In this document: positions 1 through 8,764 of the stretch, one piece after another
Layout of the letters: each line of letters begins with the position of its first letter
Position numbering within the stretch: the first letter of the stretch is position 1
Assembly (NCBI RefSeq): GCF_900105385.1
Contig: NZ_LT629772.1
Location: 3,720,001 to 3,784,000, forward strand
DNA length: 64,000 nucleotides
DNA from: Microlunatus soli
GTDB lineage: Bacteria > Actinomycetota > Actinomycetes > Propionibacteriales > Propionibacteriaceae
Direction of reading: 5' to 3'
Notes under the pieces: generated by a model
What the model was told of the DNA's origin: nothing
The model's input: only the letters and a program-made list of their open reading frames with translations
Database searches by the model: none
Made by a program: the position numbers and the translations under genes

Positions 1-1
1 G

Positions 2-1465
2 AAGGCGTCCGGGCTGCCGGTGCCGGTGATCACCACCTCCGGGACCGCGGCCGGCAATCTGCATCCGGCGGTGATGGAGGCCTGGCATTCCCGGATCCCG
101 TTGATCGCGATCACGGCCGACCGACCGCTGTCCATGATCGACACCGGAGCCAATCAGACCACCCGGCAGCGCGGCCTGTTCGCCGGACACGTGCGGTCCG
201 AGGTGCAGGTGACCAGCAGCGAATCCAGCCCGCGGGCGTGGCGCTTCGCCATCCAACGCGCGCTGGTGGCAGCATCCGGCCGGCGCAGCATGATCGGCGG
301 GCCGGCCCACATCAACATCGCCTTCGACGAACCGCTCGTCCCGGAGCCGATCGATCGACCCGAGGAGGACTTCCGACAGATCGATCCGGTTGCGGTGTCG
401 GTCGCGCCGACCGTGCTGCCGTCTGCGCCGCAGACGGTGATCATCGCCGGTGACCTGCCACCGGAGGAGGGACACCGGATCGCCCACCTGGCCGAACGGG
501 CCGCGATCCCGTTGCTTGCCGAGCCGTCCAGCAACGCCCGGCGTGGACCGGCGGCGATCGGCAGCTACCGGCTGCTGCTGCAGTCGAGCCTCACCGACGA
601 CATCGAACGGGTGGTCGTGGTCGGGCATCCGACGCTGTCCCGCCCGGTGTCGGCCCTGATGCGCCGGCCGGACCTGGAGCTGATCGTCGTCGACGGAAGT
701 CCGGAGTGGGCCGACCCGGCGATGAACGCCGACCGGGTGTTGGGCGGCATCAGCTTCGACGACAGCGAGGACCGGGGCGGTGTGCAGGACGGCGACTGGC
801 TGTCCCGGTGGCAACAGGCCGACCATGCACTGCGTCCGAAGATCGACGAACTGATCACCACGACAGCGGCCGACGGCGAGTCGATCACCGGCCCGACGCT
901 GGCTGCGACCCTGTGGCGAGCTCTCGGCGAGGACGACCAGTTGTTCGTCGGATCGTCCAACCCGGTCCGTGATCTTGATCTCGCACCGATCGGACCGACG
1001 GTCCCGCAGACCTACGCCAACCGGGGGCTGGCCGGGATCGACGGAGCACTGTCGACCGCGGCCGGGATCGCGCTGGCCTCGGACCGGCCGACGCACGCGC
1101 TGGTCGGTGATCTGACCTTCCTGCATGACGCCGGTGGGTTGATCGTCCCGACCGCCGAACCCAGGCCAGGGCTACGGATCGTCGTCGCCAACGACGACGG
1201 GGGAAGCATCTTCGCCACGCTGGAACAGGGCCACCCGGCCCAGATGGGTGCGTTCGAACGGGTCTTCGGCGTCGGTCACGGGACCGACCTGTCGGGACTG
1301 GCCGCCGCGGTCGGTGCGGGCTACCTCAAGATCAACTCGGTCGACCAGCTGACGGCGGCCCTGCGGCAGCCGCCGAGCGGGATCGAGGTGCTCGACGTCA
1401 TCGTGGACCGGCGCCATCGTCGTACTCTCGATCAGCAGCTCAACGGGCTCGCAGCCACGCTCTGA
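2..1465 (+). CDS. menD: MenD, SEPHCHC synthase (5'-truncated by the window edge)
   Basis: This is the C-terminal ~487 residues of 2-succinyl-5-enolpyruvyl-6-hydroxy-3-cyclohexene-1-carboxylate synthase, the ThDP-dependent enzyme that joins isochorismate to 2-oxoglutarate in cytosolic menaquinone synthesis. The frame is already open at base 2, so the start lies outside the window. Near the left edge the TTSGTAAGNLHPAV stretch matches the conserved ThDP-enzyme N-domain. In the C-domain ANRGLAGIDGALSTAAG and GDLTFLHDAGG (about nt 1018-1140) are the MenD family's ThDP/Mg-binding segments. Its 3' end overlaps the oppositely oriented nuclease gene by 26 bp. MenF, which makes its substrate, is 16 kb downstream. 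Identity is secure; only the missing N-terminus is unknown. Confidence 0.93.
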   Translation, partial: KASGLPVPVITTSGTAAGNLHPAVMEAWHSRIPLIAITADRPLSMIDTGANQTTRQRGLFAGHVRSEVQVTSSESSPRAWRFAIQRALVAASGRRSMIGGPAHINIAFDEPLVPEPIDRPEEDFRQIDPVAVSVAPTVLPSAPQTVIIAGDLPPEEGHRIAHLAERAAIPLLAEPSSNARRGPAAIGSYRLLLQSSLTDDIERVVVVGHPTLSRPVSALMRRPDLELIVVDGSPEWADPAMNADRVLGGISFDDSEDRGGVQDGDWLSRWQQADHALRPKIDELITTTAADGESITGPTLAATLWRALGEDDQLFVGSSNPVRDLDLAPIGPTVPQTYANRGLAGIDGALSTAAGIALASDRPTHALVGDLTFLHDAGGLIVPTAEPRPGLRIVVANDDGGSIFATLEQGHPAQMGAFERVFGVGHGTDLSGLAAAVGAGYLKINSVDQLTAALRQPPSGIEVLDVIVDRRHRRTLDQQLNGLAATL

Positions 1466-3161
1466 CGACCGCGGTGGCGATCACGTCGTCCTCGTTGTAC
1501 TGCAGCACCCTGGTCCGAGCCAGTTCTCGTTGCTCGGCGGACTCGGCGTGCACCGCGTCGATGAACCAGCGCGTCGAATTCAACCCTCCGGCGTCGTCAT
1601 CGCGCCAGTTGAATCCGGCGGCGAGTGTTGCGACCGGCTTCAGGCCGATGCCGTCGACGCCGAAGAAGTTTTCCTTGATCACCGGGAACAGATCGCAGAA
1701 CGAGGTCGCCGCGAACTCCAGCGCCCAGCCGAAGATCGGCTCGTCCGGGTGGGCCTCGGCGAGCCGCCGCAGGGCCGCCACCTCGAAGCCGCTGTAGTGG
1801 TAGACCCGGACGCTCTCCTCGCCCTCGGCCTGCTCCCGCAGCCAGCTCAGCGCACGGACGGCGAGCTGTCGCTCGGTGTCGGCGTCCGGGTCGGAGAAGT
1901 CGACGAACGGCTGGTACGCACCGTCGGTCGATCCGCCCTGATGCGTCCGGAATCCCCACAGATAAATGGATCCCTCGGCGGTGGTCTCGATGTCGAAGTC
2001 GATCTCGATCGCTGCGCCGGGCACGTCGATCGGACCGCTGGTGATCCGTTCGAAGTGGACGCCGTCGATGATCAGACTGGCCCGATGTGCGGCCCGTCGC
2101 AGTCGTTCCTCCGCGCCGGCCCGATGGGTCACCTCCGGCAGATACCACTCCAGGAGTTGATCAAGGTCGACGCCGGCCAGATCGCTGACGGTGGAGATCC
2201 CGCGGGATCGCAGGGTGGCGATCTCCCGGACGTCCAGCGCGCCCTTGCCGATCCGCAGGCTGACGTCGTCGTCGGGCAACTGGGACCGGCAGTGATCCCA
2301 CCACTGGCAGCGGGAACACTCGTCGGTGACGATCGGCTGCACCAGTAACCGCGGGCTGGCGCCGTTGTGTCCCTGTTGGGCCGCGGCGGTGGCGACGTCC
2401 ACCCGGAACGCGTGCTCGTGGTCGTAGCGGACCAGCGCACTGCGCGCGGTCCAACCCGACGGGCCGGTCCGGGAGAAGGTCCGCAGCAGCGGCTCGTCCA
2501 GATCCATCCAGGTGATCAGATCCTCCGCGCTCCAGTCGTCGGTGCCGACCAGACCCGCGTACGGCCGGCCGGGTGCGTCCCAGCCGAGGTCGATCAGCAT
2601 CCGGTGGTAGTGCGCCAGCTGGATCAGATCCGCCTCCCGCGAACCGGTCCGGAATCCGTACCCGTCGATTTCGTCGGCATGCTCGGGTGCCGGTGCGGTG
2701 AACGGGCTGACCAGGACAGAGGTGTTCGGACGACGGACCGTGGTCGGCCGCTTCCGCTCGTGGATCTTGTGCATCTTGATCTCGAGCACGTGGTAGCCGG
2801 GCCGGCCGTCGGCGCGATCTGCTCCCCGGATCAGCACGTCGGGGCGACCGACCCGATGGTGATCAGGATCACGCGGCAGCAGACCGCCGATGATCAACTC
2901 CGCGCCCGAGGCTGCCGCTTCGGCGCAGGCACCGGACTGGATGTGGGCCGGCAACTCGTCGGCCAGGCGAAGGTCGATCACCTGACCACCGGCGGCACCG
3001 ACCAACCGATTGATCACCGCGTCGCGGAACTGCTCGCCGCCCTCGAAGAGCTCGGTGAGCGCCTCGTCGGGCTCCCGGATCGGCGCCTGGATCGTCGGGT
3101 CGAACGCGTTGTGGGTCTTCACCGCACAGCTGCGGGCTGCGTACGCTCCCAGGACGATCAT
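1440..3161 (-). CDS. TM0106-family RecB-like putative nuclease
   Basis: Predicted 573-residue protein of the TM0106 RecB-like nuclease family. The frame is open further upstream, but I place the start at the ATG at 3161, because the family begins with a segment like this one's MIVLGAYAARSC; ATG 3179 is the alternative. Visible parts: a Cys near residue 12; a PD-(D/E)XK-like core (DVLIRG around residue 105, EIKMHK around 128); a CxxCxxxxxC group around residues 280-289 that with the N-terminal Cys could hold an iron-sulfur cluster, as in Cas4/AddB nucleases; then a C-terminal RNase H-like half with DFDIETT around residue 390 and NEDDV near the end. DNA repair or processing is the likely role, but no substrate is visible. 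It converges on menD and diverges from the ABC gene at 3262. Confidence 0.8.
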   Translation of the reverse strand: MIVLGAYAARSCAVKTHNAFDPTIQAPIREPDEALTELFEGGEQFRDAVINRLVGAAGGQVIDLRLADELPAHIQSGACAEAAASGAELIIGGLLPRDPDHHRVGRPDVLIRGADRADGRPGYHVLEIKMHKIHERKRPTTVRRPNTSVLVSPFTAPAPEHADEIDGYGFRTGSREADLIQLAHYHRMLIDLGWDAPGRPYAGLVGTDDWSAEDLITWMDLDEPLLRTFSRTGPSGWTARSALVRYDHEHAFRVDVATAAAQQGHNGASPRLLVQPIVTDECSRCQWWDHCRSQLPDDDVSLRIGKGALDVREIATLRSRGISTVSDLAGVDLDQLLEWYLPEVTHRAGAEERLRRAAHRASLIIDGVHFERITSGPIDVPGAAIEIDFDIETTAEGSIYLWGFRTHQGGSTDGAYQPFVDFSDPDADTERQLAVRALSWLREQAEGEESVRVYHYSGFEVAALRRLAEAHPDEPIFGWALEFAATSFCDLFPVIKENFFGVDGIGLKPVATLAAGFNWRDDDAGGLNSTRWFIDAVHAESAEQRELARTRVLQYNEDDVIATAVVRAWLRAR

Positions 3162-3261
3162 GGGAACCCAGCCTGCCATGGCCCACCCACACTGCCCGGT
3201 ACCCGGTGACTGCTGACGCCGACGAGACCGGCGGGCGCGGCGTGAGAGACTGGGAGGCACT

Positions 3262-4110
3262 ATGGCGAAACGCGGCGAAGTCGTTCTGAAGGTGTCGGGG
3301 CTCCGGCGTGCTTTCGGTCCGGTCACCATTCTGGACAAGTTCAATCTCGAGGTCCGTGCCGGCGAGGCGGTGGCGCTGACCGGCCGCAACGGTGCCGGTA
3401 AGTCGACCCTGCTGCGCTGCCTGGTCGGTGCCGACAAGCCGGATGACGGCTCGATCACCGTCTGCGGCACCGAGTTGTCCGAGACAGCTCCGGAGATTCG
3501 CCGCGACATGGCCACCGTGATCGACGACCTGGACTTCTTCCCCGACCTCAGCGTGGTCGAACATCTCGATCTGCTGGCCCGGGCCCACGGCCTCGGCGAG
3601 CCCGAGCCGGTGGTCGACGAGATCCTGCACGAGGTGCAACTGATTCCGCAGTCCGGTCAGCTGCCGGGGACGCTGTCGTCGGGTCAGCGGCGCCGGCTGG
3701 CATTGGCCACTGCGTTCGTCCGCCCGCGCAAGCTGCTGATCCTGGACGAGCCGGAGCAGCGGCTGGATACCGAGGGCATCAAGTGGCTGTCCGGGCGGCT
3801 CGCCGAGGAGCGGAACAACGGCCTGGCGATCGTGTTCGCCAGTCACGAGCCGACGCTGGTCAACTCGGTCGCGACCCGAATCCTGCATCTGGGTGCGGCC
3901 CGAGCCGAGGCCGGTGCGCCGACCGGGCAGAGCCTGGCCGAGCCGTCGCTGCAGGCCGGCGCCGCCGACCCGGCGCTGGTCGAACAGGTCGGGGCCGGCG
4001 CGCCGCAGCAGACCCAGACCCAGCAGCCGAAGAAGAAGCCGAAGCCGAGCCAGGGCCGCAAGAAGCAGCAGAACCGGCCGAAGTCACCCTCGGAGAACCG
4101 CAACCGATGA
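3262..4110 (+). CDS. ABC transporter ATP-binding protein
   Basis: 282-residue single-domain ABC ATPase. Walker A is GRNGAGKST (residues 41-49), the signature is LSSGQ (138-142) and Walker B is LLILDEPE (about 158-165). A GGGAGG ribosome-binding site sits 7 bases before the ATG. After the ATPase core comes a roughly 60-residue tail rich in Gln, Lys, Pro and Arg, unusual for the family and probably disordered. The stop overlaps the ATG of the membrane gene that follows (ATGA at 4107), so the two are translationally coupled and probably form one transporter. No binding protein is nearby, which favours export or an unknown function over import. Confidence 0.87.
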   Translation: MAKRGEVVLKVSGLRRAFGPVTILDKFNLEVRAGEAVALTGRNGAGKSTLLRCLVGADKPDDGSITVCGTELSETAPEIRRDMATVIDDLDFFPDLSVVEHLDLLARAHGLGEPEPVVDEILHEVQLIPQSGQLPGTLSSGQRRRLALATAFVRPRKLLILDEPEQRLDTEGIKWLSGRLAEERNNGLAIVFASHEPTLVNSVATRILHLGAARAEAGAPTGQSLAEPSLQAGAADPALVEQVGAGAPQQTQTQQPKKKPKPSQGRKKQQNRPKSPSENRNR

Positions 4111-5753
4111 GCGCTGCCGACTTTCCCGTGACCCCGACGGGCGGCACCGAGAACGCCGGGCCGTCCCGTCGTGCGCCGCTGACCGCCGACCATCCGGCGA
4201 CGGCCAAAGAGCTCAAGGACATGATCCGCGACTGGCGGACGGGACGAGCCACCCGTTCGCTGGGCGAGGCGATCTCCGACGGCTATATCGCAGTCTTCGG
4301 ATTCCTGTTGGTCGGCGGCATGATCGCCAACGTCGTCGTCCAGGCCCAGAGCGTGGTGTCCCAGTGTGACCAGGACGCCTGCCTGTCGGCACGTGGTCTG
4401 TTGCCCTGGGCCGCGTTCGCCGTGTCGGTCGCCGCTGCCTTGGTGTTGAGCCGATTGTTCGGGCCGGTGCTCGCCTCGGCGGCGGAGGGCTTCTGGCTGC
4501 TGGACGCGCCGGTCCGGCGGGCCCGCTTGCTGGCGCCGCGACTGATCGGCATCACCGTCGCCGGTCTGGTCGCCGGTGCCGGGATCGGTGCGCTGGTTTC
4601 GGCCCTGACCGGTTCGCCGGCGCTGGAGATCGGTGTCTGGGCGGCAGCCACCGGGCTGGCGGCGGCGGCGGCGATCTCCTTCGCCGCAGCCGAACAAGGC
4701 GTCGAACGGCATCTGCTCACCCGGGCACTGAGCTATCTGTTCGGTCTGGTCGGGTTCGCCGCCCTGCTCGCGGTGATCGCGGTCGCGGCCGGCTGGATCG
4801 ACCTGACCGTCGACACCACCCGTGGGACCGAGATCGGATTGGCCGTGGTCGCCGTCGTGGTGGTCGTGCTGGTCGTCTCGATCCTGCTTTCCCAGCTGCG
4901 GTTGAGCCGGATCAGGCGGTCCCGGTTGATGAGCGGCGGCGCGCTGGTCAGCGGTCTGTCGGGAGCCTTCTTCGCCCTCGATTTCGGTCTGATCCGCGAC
5001 ATCGTGGTGGACCGGCGGGCGATGGAGATCGGGCACGTCAAGTCCAAGCAGGGTCGCGGTGTCGGCCTGCAGCCGCTGATCTGGCGGGAGGCACAGCGGC
5101 TCGCGCGCAGCCCGCAGCCTCTGCTGTGGGTCGCGCTCAGCCTGGTGGTGCCGTATGCGGCCGAAGCGCTGGGGATGGGTGTGGTGATGCCGATCTTCTC
5201 CGCGCTGGTGCTGTTCGGTGCGCTGATCCCGATGCTGAACGGGCTGCGGGTGCTGACCCGGACCGGTGGTCTGGCCCGCTGCATGCCGTTCCCGACCAAA
5301 GCGATCAAGCGCGCGGTGGTCGCTGTTCCGGCCGTGATCACGGTGCTGTGGGTTGCTGCGGCGGTGCCGGCCTTTCTCGGCTTCGGTTCCGGCGGGATCC
5401 ACCATCCGCCCTCGACCGCCGTGCTGATGGCGTTGGCCACCGGGGCAGCCGGGTTCCTCGGCGCCGTCCGCTGGACCACCGGTAAGCCCCCGAACTTCGG
5501 TGGTCCGGCGGTCGCCAGTCAGTTCGGTGCGATTCCGCCGGGCCTCTTCATCGGCCTGATCCGCGGCTTCGACATGTGCCTGCTGATCACCGCCCCGCTG
5601 CTGCTCGGGCTGTCCCCGATGATCGCGCTCGGTATCGCCGCCGTCGTCGCGCTGGTGCTGCTCACCCTCGACTGGGACGCCATGAAGGCCCAGGCCGAGG
5701 CCCAGCAGAAGCTCGCCAACGAGGAACGCCAGAAGCGCGCCGCCGGTCGCTGA
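4107..5753 (+). CDS. DUF6297-like multispanning membrane protein, partner of the upstream ABC ATPase
   Basis: 548-residue integral membrane protein starting at the ATGA overlap with the ATPase gene; a longer open frame upstream merely shadows that gene. After a ~70-residue hydrophilic N-terminus there are about 10-12 hydrophobic segments (for example IAVFGFLLVGGMIANVVV, then GLAVVAVVVVVLVVSILL) and a short charged C-terminal tail. It resembles the actinobacterial permease-like family DUF6297 that pairs with a lone ABC ATPase. Substrate and direction are unknown. Recognition of the DUF is from memory and moderately certain; membrane topology and operon partnership are plain from the sequence. 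Confidence 0.72.
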   Translation: MSAADFPVTPTGGTENAGPSRRAPLTADHPATAKELKDMIRDWRTGRATRSLGEAISDGYIAVFGFLLVGGMIANVVVQAQSVVSQCDQDACLSARGLLPWAAFAVSVAAALVLSRLFGPVLASAAEGFWLLDAPVRRARLLAPRLIGITVAGLVAGAGIGALVSALTGSPALEIGVWAAATGLAAAAAISFAAAEQGVERHLLTRALSYLFGLVGFAALLAVIAVAAGWIDLTVDTTRGTEIGLAVVAVVVVVLVVSILLSQLRLSRIRRSRLMSGGALVSGLSGAFFALDFGLIRDIVVDRRAMEIGHVKSKQGRGVGLQPLIWREAQRLARSPQPLLWVALSLVVPYAAEALGMGVVMPIFSALVLFGALIPMLNGLRVLTRTGGLARCMPFPTKAIKRAVVAVPAVITVLWVAAAVPAFLGFGSGGIHHPPSTAVLMALATGAAGFLGAVRWTTGKPPNFGGPAVASQFGAIPPGLFIGLIRGFDMCLLITAPLLLGLSPMIALGIAAVVALVLLTLDWDAMKAQAEAQQKLANEERQKRAAGR

Positions 5754-5780
5754 CCGTTCAGCCCGACGGTGCCAGGGCCT

Positions 5781-5795
5781 GCCCGAGTACCGGGC
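5781..5795. terminator. Possible terminator hairpin between convergent genes
   Basis: GCCCG-AGTAC-CGGGC forms a 5-bp GC stem with a 5-base loop in the 90-bp gap between two convergent genes. There is no T-run, as is common in actinobacteria. Weak call. Confidence 0.3.
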
Positions 5796-5843
5796 GGGGA
5801 ACCCCACCGCCGGTTCGCGTGCAGCATCCGTTCCTTTGGAAAG

Positions 5844-6173
5844 TCAGCGATCGTCGCCCGATCCACTGAGGGCTGCGCGCCGCTGTCGGTCGGCGAGCTT
5901 GTCGATGTTTCGCTGGGCGACATCATCGAGCGAGTAGCCCAGGAAGTTCGCCAGCACCGCCAGATACCACATCACGTCACCGAGCTCGGCCACCATGCTC
6001 TCGCGGTCAGTCTGTTCCAGCACGCTGTCCTTGTCGCGGACCAGCTTCTTCACCTTCTCGGCGACCTCGCCTGCCTCGCCCACCAGGCCGAGGACCAGGT
6101 GCATGAATTCATCCGGCGCATCCTTGTCCCGGGCGGTTCGTAGCGCGGCCTGTTGGTAATCGTGTAGCTCCAC
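5844..6173 (-). CDS. MazG-like nucleotide pyrophosphohydrolase
   Basis: 109-residue protein of the all-alpha NTP pyrophosphohydrolase (MazG-like) group, which hydrolyses (d)NTPs to the monophosphate and PPi, usually as house-cleaning. I choose the GTG at 6173 because the family begins with a segment like ELHDYQQAALRT; the frame stays open another 49 codons upstream without resembling the family. The metal-binding pattern is visible as GLVGEAGEVAEKVKK followed by ESMVAELGDVMWYLAVLAN, the E-x(2)-E ... E-x(2)-D arrangement. It is convergent with the membrane gene before it and divergent from the gene at 6310. Confidence 0.82.
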   Translation of the reverse strand: MELHDYQQAALRTARDKDAPDEFMHLVLGLVGEAGEVAEKVKKLVRDKDSVLEQTDRESMVAELGDVMWYLAVLANFLGYSLDDVAQRNIDKLADRQRRAALSGSGDDR

Positions 6174-6309
6174 GGCTCCGACCGTAGCGGCGAGCAATCC
6201 CGCGGCCGGGACGCCCCGGCCGAACGATCTGTCGATACGTGGCCGGTTTCGACAGCAGGACTGTCGGACCTGCCCGGCATCCTCTCGTCCCAGTGGCGAA
6301 GGGGGAGAG

Positions 6310-6762
6310 ATGACAGACACCGATGCGGTGGTCCTGGAGTTGGAATCGGTCCTGCGGGCGCGCTCTGCGATGTTGGTCGCAGCCCGACCGGGCGAGTGCG
6401 TGTTCTGCTACGTGGCGCGGATGGTCAACGAGTTCGGTTGCGACACGACTCTGCGGTGGGCGACCGGTTATCGTGATCGGTGGGCGCCCCGCGCCACCGG
6501 CCTGGCCAATCGGCTGGGCAGCGTCGGTGGATACTGCGACTGCGAGATCTTCTTGAACGGTTACACCCTGGTCGATGCCGTCCTCGTTCCTCGACCGCTC
6601 TTCCCTGGCCTGACCGCGCAACAGCTCGCGCTCTATGGCTACGACGATCCGGCCGAGGCGACCGAGCTGGCGGCTCCCGACATCCCACCGCCCTGTGGCA
6701 CCGTTCGACGTGGGTCGACCCAACCCTGCTCCAACTGGCGCCACTACCGTCGCGGCGAGTGA
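6310..6762 (+). CDS. DUF2695-like small protein
   Basis: 150-residue soluble protein with a strong ribosome-binding site (AAGGGGGAGAG directly before the ATG). The segments CVFCYVARMVNEFGCDTTLR and GGYCDCEIFLNGY resemble the DUF2695 family, whose members share a C-x(n)-GCD...GGYCDCE pattern; function is unknown. Eight cysteines in 150 residues, in pairs (C-x2-C and C-x-C), could bind a metal, but that is inference. It stands alone, divergent from the MazG-like gene. Confidence 0.65.
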   Translation: MTDTDAVVLELESVLRARSAMLVAARPGECVFCYVARMVNEFGCDTTLRWATGYRDRWAPRATGLANRLGSVGGYCDCEIFLNGYTLVDAVLVPRPLFPGLTAQQLALYGYDDPAEATELAAPDIPPPCGTVRRGSTQPCSNWRHYRRGE

Positions 6763-7035
6763 AGCTACCGATAGTTTTGTAGCGCCGGATGGGGATGCAT
6801 CGGTTCAATCCGCCGGTTCGCGTCATCTGGCGCCACAAATTTGTCGGAGAGTGGTCGACGCCTCTGACCGAGTGTAGGAGCCGGCTGGCCGGCCGATGTT
6901 GATCATCGGAGCATCGGCGGTTTTCTGCCAGCAGCGAAAGCCTGCGGTCGACCGACGATCCCGGCGTTAGCGTTGAGGTCGAGACGGCCCGGCGGCGGGC
7001 CGATCGACAAACAGCCCTGGTGAGCGGAGACCCCG

Positions 7036-7497
7036 ATGACCGAACCGGCCCCGATGTCCGAACCGACTCGTGACGATGCCGAGACGCGGCCGGCGGCCGA
7101 TCGGGCGACCGGCGATGTCGTTCCGCTGCGCCGTCCGGCACGCCGCGATGATCGTCAACAGCGCGAACCCGAGCCGTTGCTGCGGGACGTGCTGGGCCGA
7201 GTGATCCGGAGGGCCCGCCAGCAGCAGCGGCGGACGTTGGCCGACGTCGCGGAGGTCGCCGGCGTGTCGATCCCGTATCTGTCGGAGATCGAACGCGGCC
7301 GCAAGGAGCCGTCCTCGGAGATGCTCGGTGCGGTCTGCCGGGCGCTCGATCTTGATCTTGTCGATCTGCTGTCCAACAGCTACATCGAGCTGATCGGACA
7401 GCGGGTCGAGGCGCCGCGGCCGCGGGTGCTGCGTGGCCGTTCGATCGGCCGCTCGACCGGGCACGGCCCCTCGGACGTGTTGGCCCTGGCTGCCTGA
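7036..7497 (+). CDS. XRE-family helix-turn-helix regulator, ClgR-like
   Basis: 153-residue protein with one Cro/C1-type helix-turn-helix at about residues 56-112: LGRVIRRARQQQRRTLADVA, then GVSIPYLSEIERGRKEPSSE, then the ALDLDLVDLL helix. The YLSEIERGRKEPSSE recognition segment is close to that of ClgR, the actinobacterial activator of clp and lon genes; clpP1/clpP2 lie 7 kb away. A GGAGA ribosome-binding site is 5 bases before the ATG at 7036; a second ATG at 7054 starts a near-repeat of the first six codons (MTEPAP, MSEPTR). Residues after the HTH show no known domain. XRE assignment is certain, ClgR identity is not. Confidence 0.8.
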   Translation: MTEPAPMSEPTRDDAETRPAADRATGDVVPLRRPARRDDRQQREPEPLLRDVLGRVIRRARQQQRRTLADVAEVAGVSIPYLSEIERGRKEPSSEMLGAVCRALDLDLVDLLSNSYIELIGQRVEAPRPRVLRGRSIGRSTGHGPSDVLALAA

Positions 7498-7553
7498 ACA
7501 CCGAACGGGATCGGGACTGGCACCCGCCGCCGGGTGGCGCTACGGTCACCTGC

Positions 7554-8603
7554 ATGCCACGACCTCGGTCAGCGACGTCGCCGGGCCGGCCGACGATGGC
7601 GACCATTGCCCGTGAGGCCGGCGTCTCGGTGCCGACGGTGTCCAAGGTGCTGAACGGATGGAGTGAGGTCGCGCCGCAGACCAGGCTCCGGGTCGAGCAA
7701 CTGCTCGACGAACGTGGCTACGTACGGCGTCGGGGAGATCGTTCCGGTGCGTCGCACAGCCTGGTCGAGGTGGTCATCGATTCCCTCGACAACTCCTGGG
7801 CGGCGGCCCTGCTGGCCGGCGTCGAGGCCGCCTGTCACGACCGCAATCTCGGCGTGGCGGTGACGGTCGCCCGGGACAGCGGCCGGCCCGGCGGCGACTG
7901 GGTGGACAAGATCATCGCCCGCGGTTCACGCGGCGTGATCGGCGCCCTGGTCCAGCTCGGCGCCGTCCAGCGGCGCAAACTGGAACGGGCCGCGATCCCT
8001 TGTGTGATGGTCGATCCGGTCGCCACCCCCGAAGACACCGTCTACTCCGTCGGAGCCACCAACTGGGCCGGCGGCCGTACCGCGGCCGAGCATCTGATCG
8101 AGCTCGGCCATCGCCGGATCGGTGTGCTCGCCGGTCCGGAGGACCTGCTCTGCAACCGAGCCCGGGTCGCCGGCTATCGCGCCGCGATGGACCGCGCCGA
8201 CTTGGAGGTCCCCGACGGCTACGTCCGCTACGGCGCCGACTTCAGCACCTACACCGGCCGCGATCTGACTGCGGAGTTCCTGGACCTGGATCAGCCGCCG
8301 ACGGCGTTGTTCATCGGCGCCGACACCCTTGCTCTGGGCGCCTACCGGACCATCGGTGAACGCCGGCTGACGATACCCGCCGACCTCAGCATCGTCGGCT
8401 TCGACGACCGGCCGGAATCGCATTGGGTCTCGCCCCGGCTCACCACCGTGCGGCAGCCGGTGGAGGAGATGGCGGTGGCCGCGCTGGACCTGCTCGCGCA
8501 GTTGATCCGAGGTCGCCAGCCGCGATCGCGGCGGGTCGAACTGGCGACCATCCTGCTGGAACGGGAGAGCACCGGCGTCCCGCGTCCGGACCGGAACCGG
8601 TAG
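7554..8603 (+). CDS. LacI-family transcriptional regulator
   Basis: 349-residue LacI/GalR repressor. The N-terminal helix-turn-helix (TMATIAREAGVSVPTVSKVL, residues 14-33) includes the hinge-type VxxVLN start; the rest is a periplasmic-binding-protein-like effector domain with the usual GVLAGPEDL and FIGADTLALGAY segments and the C-terminal RQPVEEMAVAALDLL helix. It lies 161 bp upstream of, and in the same direction as, a family-5 uptake operon, so it probably controls that operon and senses the transported sugar or a product of it. The gap holds palindromes that could be its operator (8613-8628, 8653-8670). Confidence 0.9.
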   Translation: MPRPRSATSPGRPTMATIAREAGVSVPTVSKVLNGWSEVAPQTRLRVEQLLDERGYVRRRGDRSGASHSLVEVVIDSLDNSWAAALLAGVEAACHDRNLGVAVTVARDSGRPGGDWVDKIIARGSRGVIGALVQLGAVQRRKLERAAIPCVMVDPVATPEDTVYSVGATNWAGGRTAAEHLIELGHRRIGVLAGPEDLLCNRARVAGYRAAMDRADLEVPDGYVRYGADFSTYTGRDLTAEFLDLDQPPTALFIGADTLALGAYRTIGERRLTIPADLSIVGFDDRPESHWVSPRLTTVRQPVEEMAVAALDLLAQLIRGRQPRSRRVELATILLERESTGVPRPDRNR

Positions 8604-8612
8604 CTGCGGCGG

Positions 8613-8628
8613 GCCGAAATCTTTCGGC
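8613..8628. promoter_or_regulatory. Palindrome, candidate operator of the LacI-family regulator
   Basis: GCCGAAA-TC-TTTCGGC is a perfect 7-bp inverted repeat around a 2-base centre, 10 bp after the LacI-family stop codon and 137 bp before the binding-protein start. Size and symmetry fit a LacI-family operator. A second inverted repeat, CGCCGG-N6-CCGGCG at 8653-8670, follows and may be a second site or an mRNA hairpin. Candidate only; a short terminator for the regulator gene is the alternative. Confidence 0.4.
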
Positions 8629-8764
8629 TCGTGTGTCGTGGAAACAAACCCGCGCCGGCATTGACCGGCGTTTGTCGGCGTCCCTAGATTTGCAGCCAAT
8701 CAGCCCGCCCGTTGCGTGGGCAGTGCTCTCCTCAAGATCCAATGCTGTGTCATCCGGAGGCTCT

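Noticed and set aside
3843..5807. A 654-codon minus-strand frame across the ABC permease-like gene.
   Set aside because: Antisense shadow with extreme Gln/Arg/Asp/His content; the plus-strand frame has transmembrane segments and an ATGA coupling.
6763..7035. Possible tRNA or small RNA in the gap before the XRE gene.
   Set aside because: No T-arm (GGTTCRA) in the right context and no cloverleaf; only short palindromes such as ACAAATTTGT.
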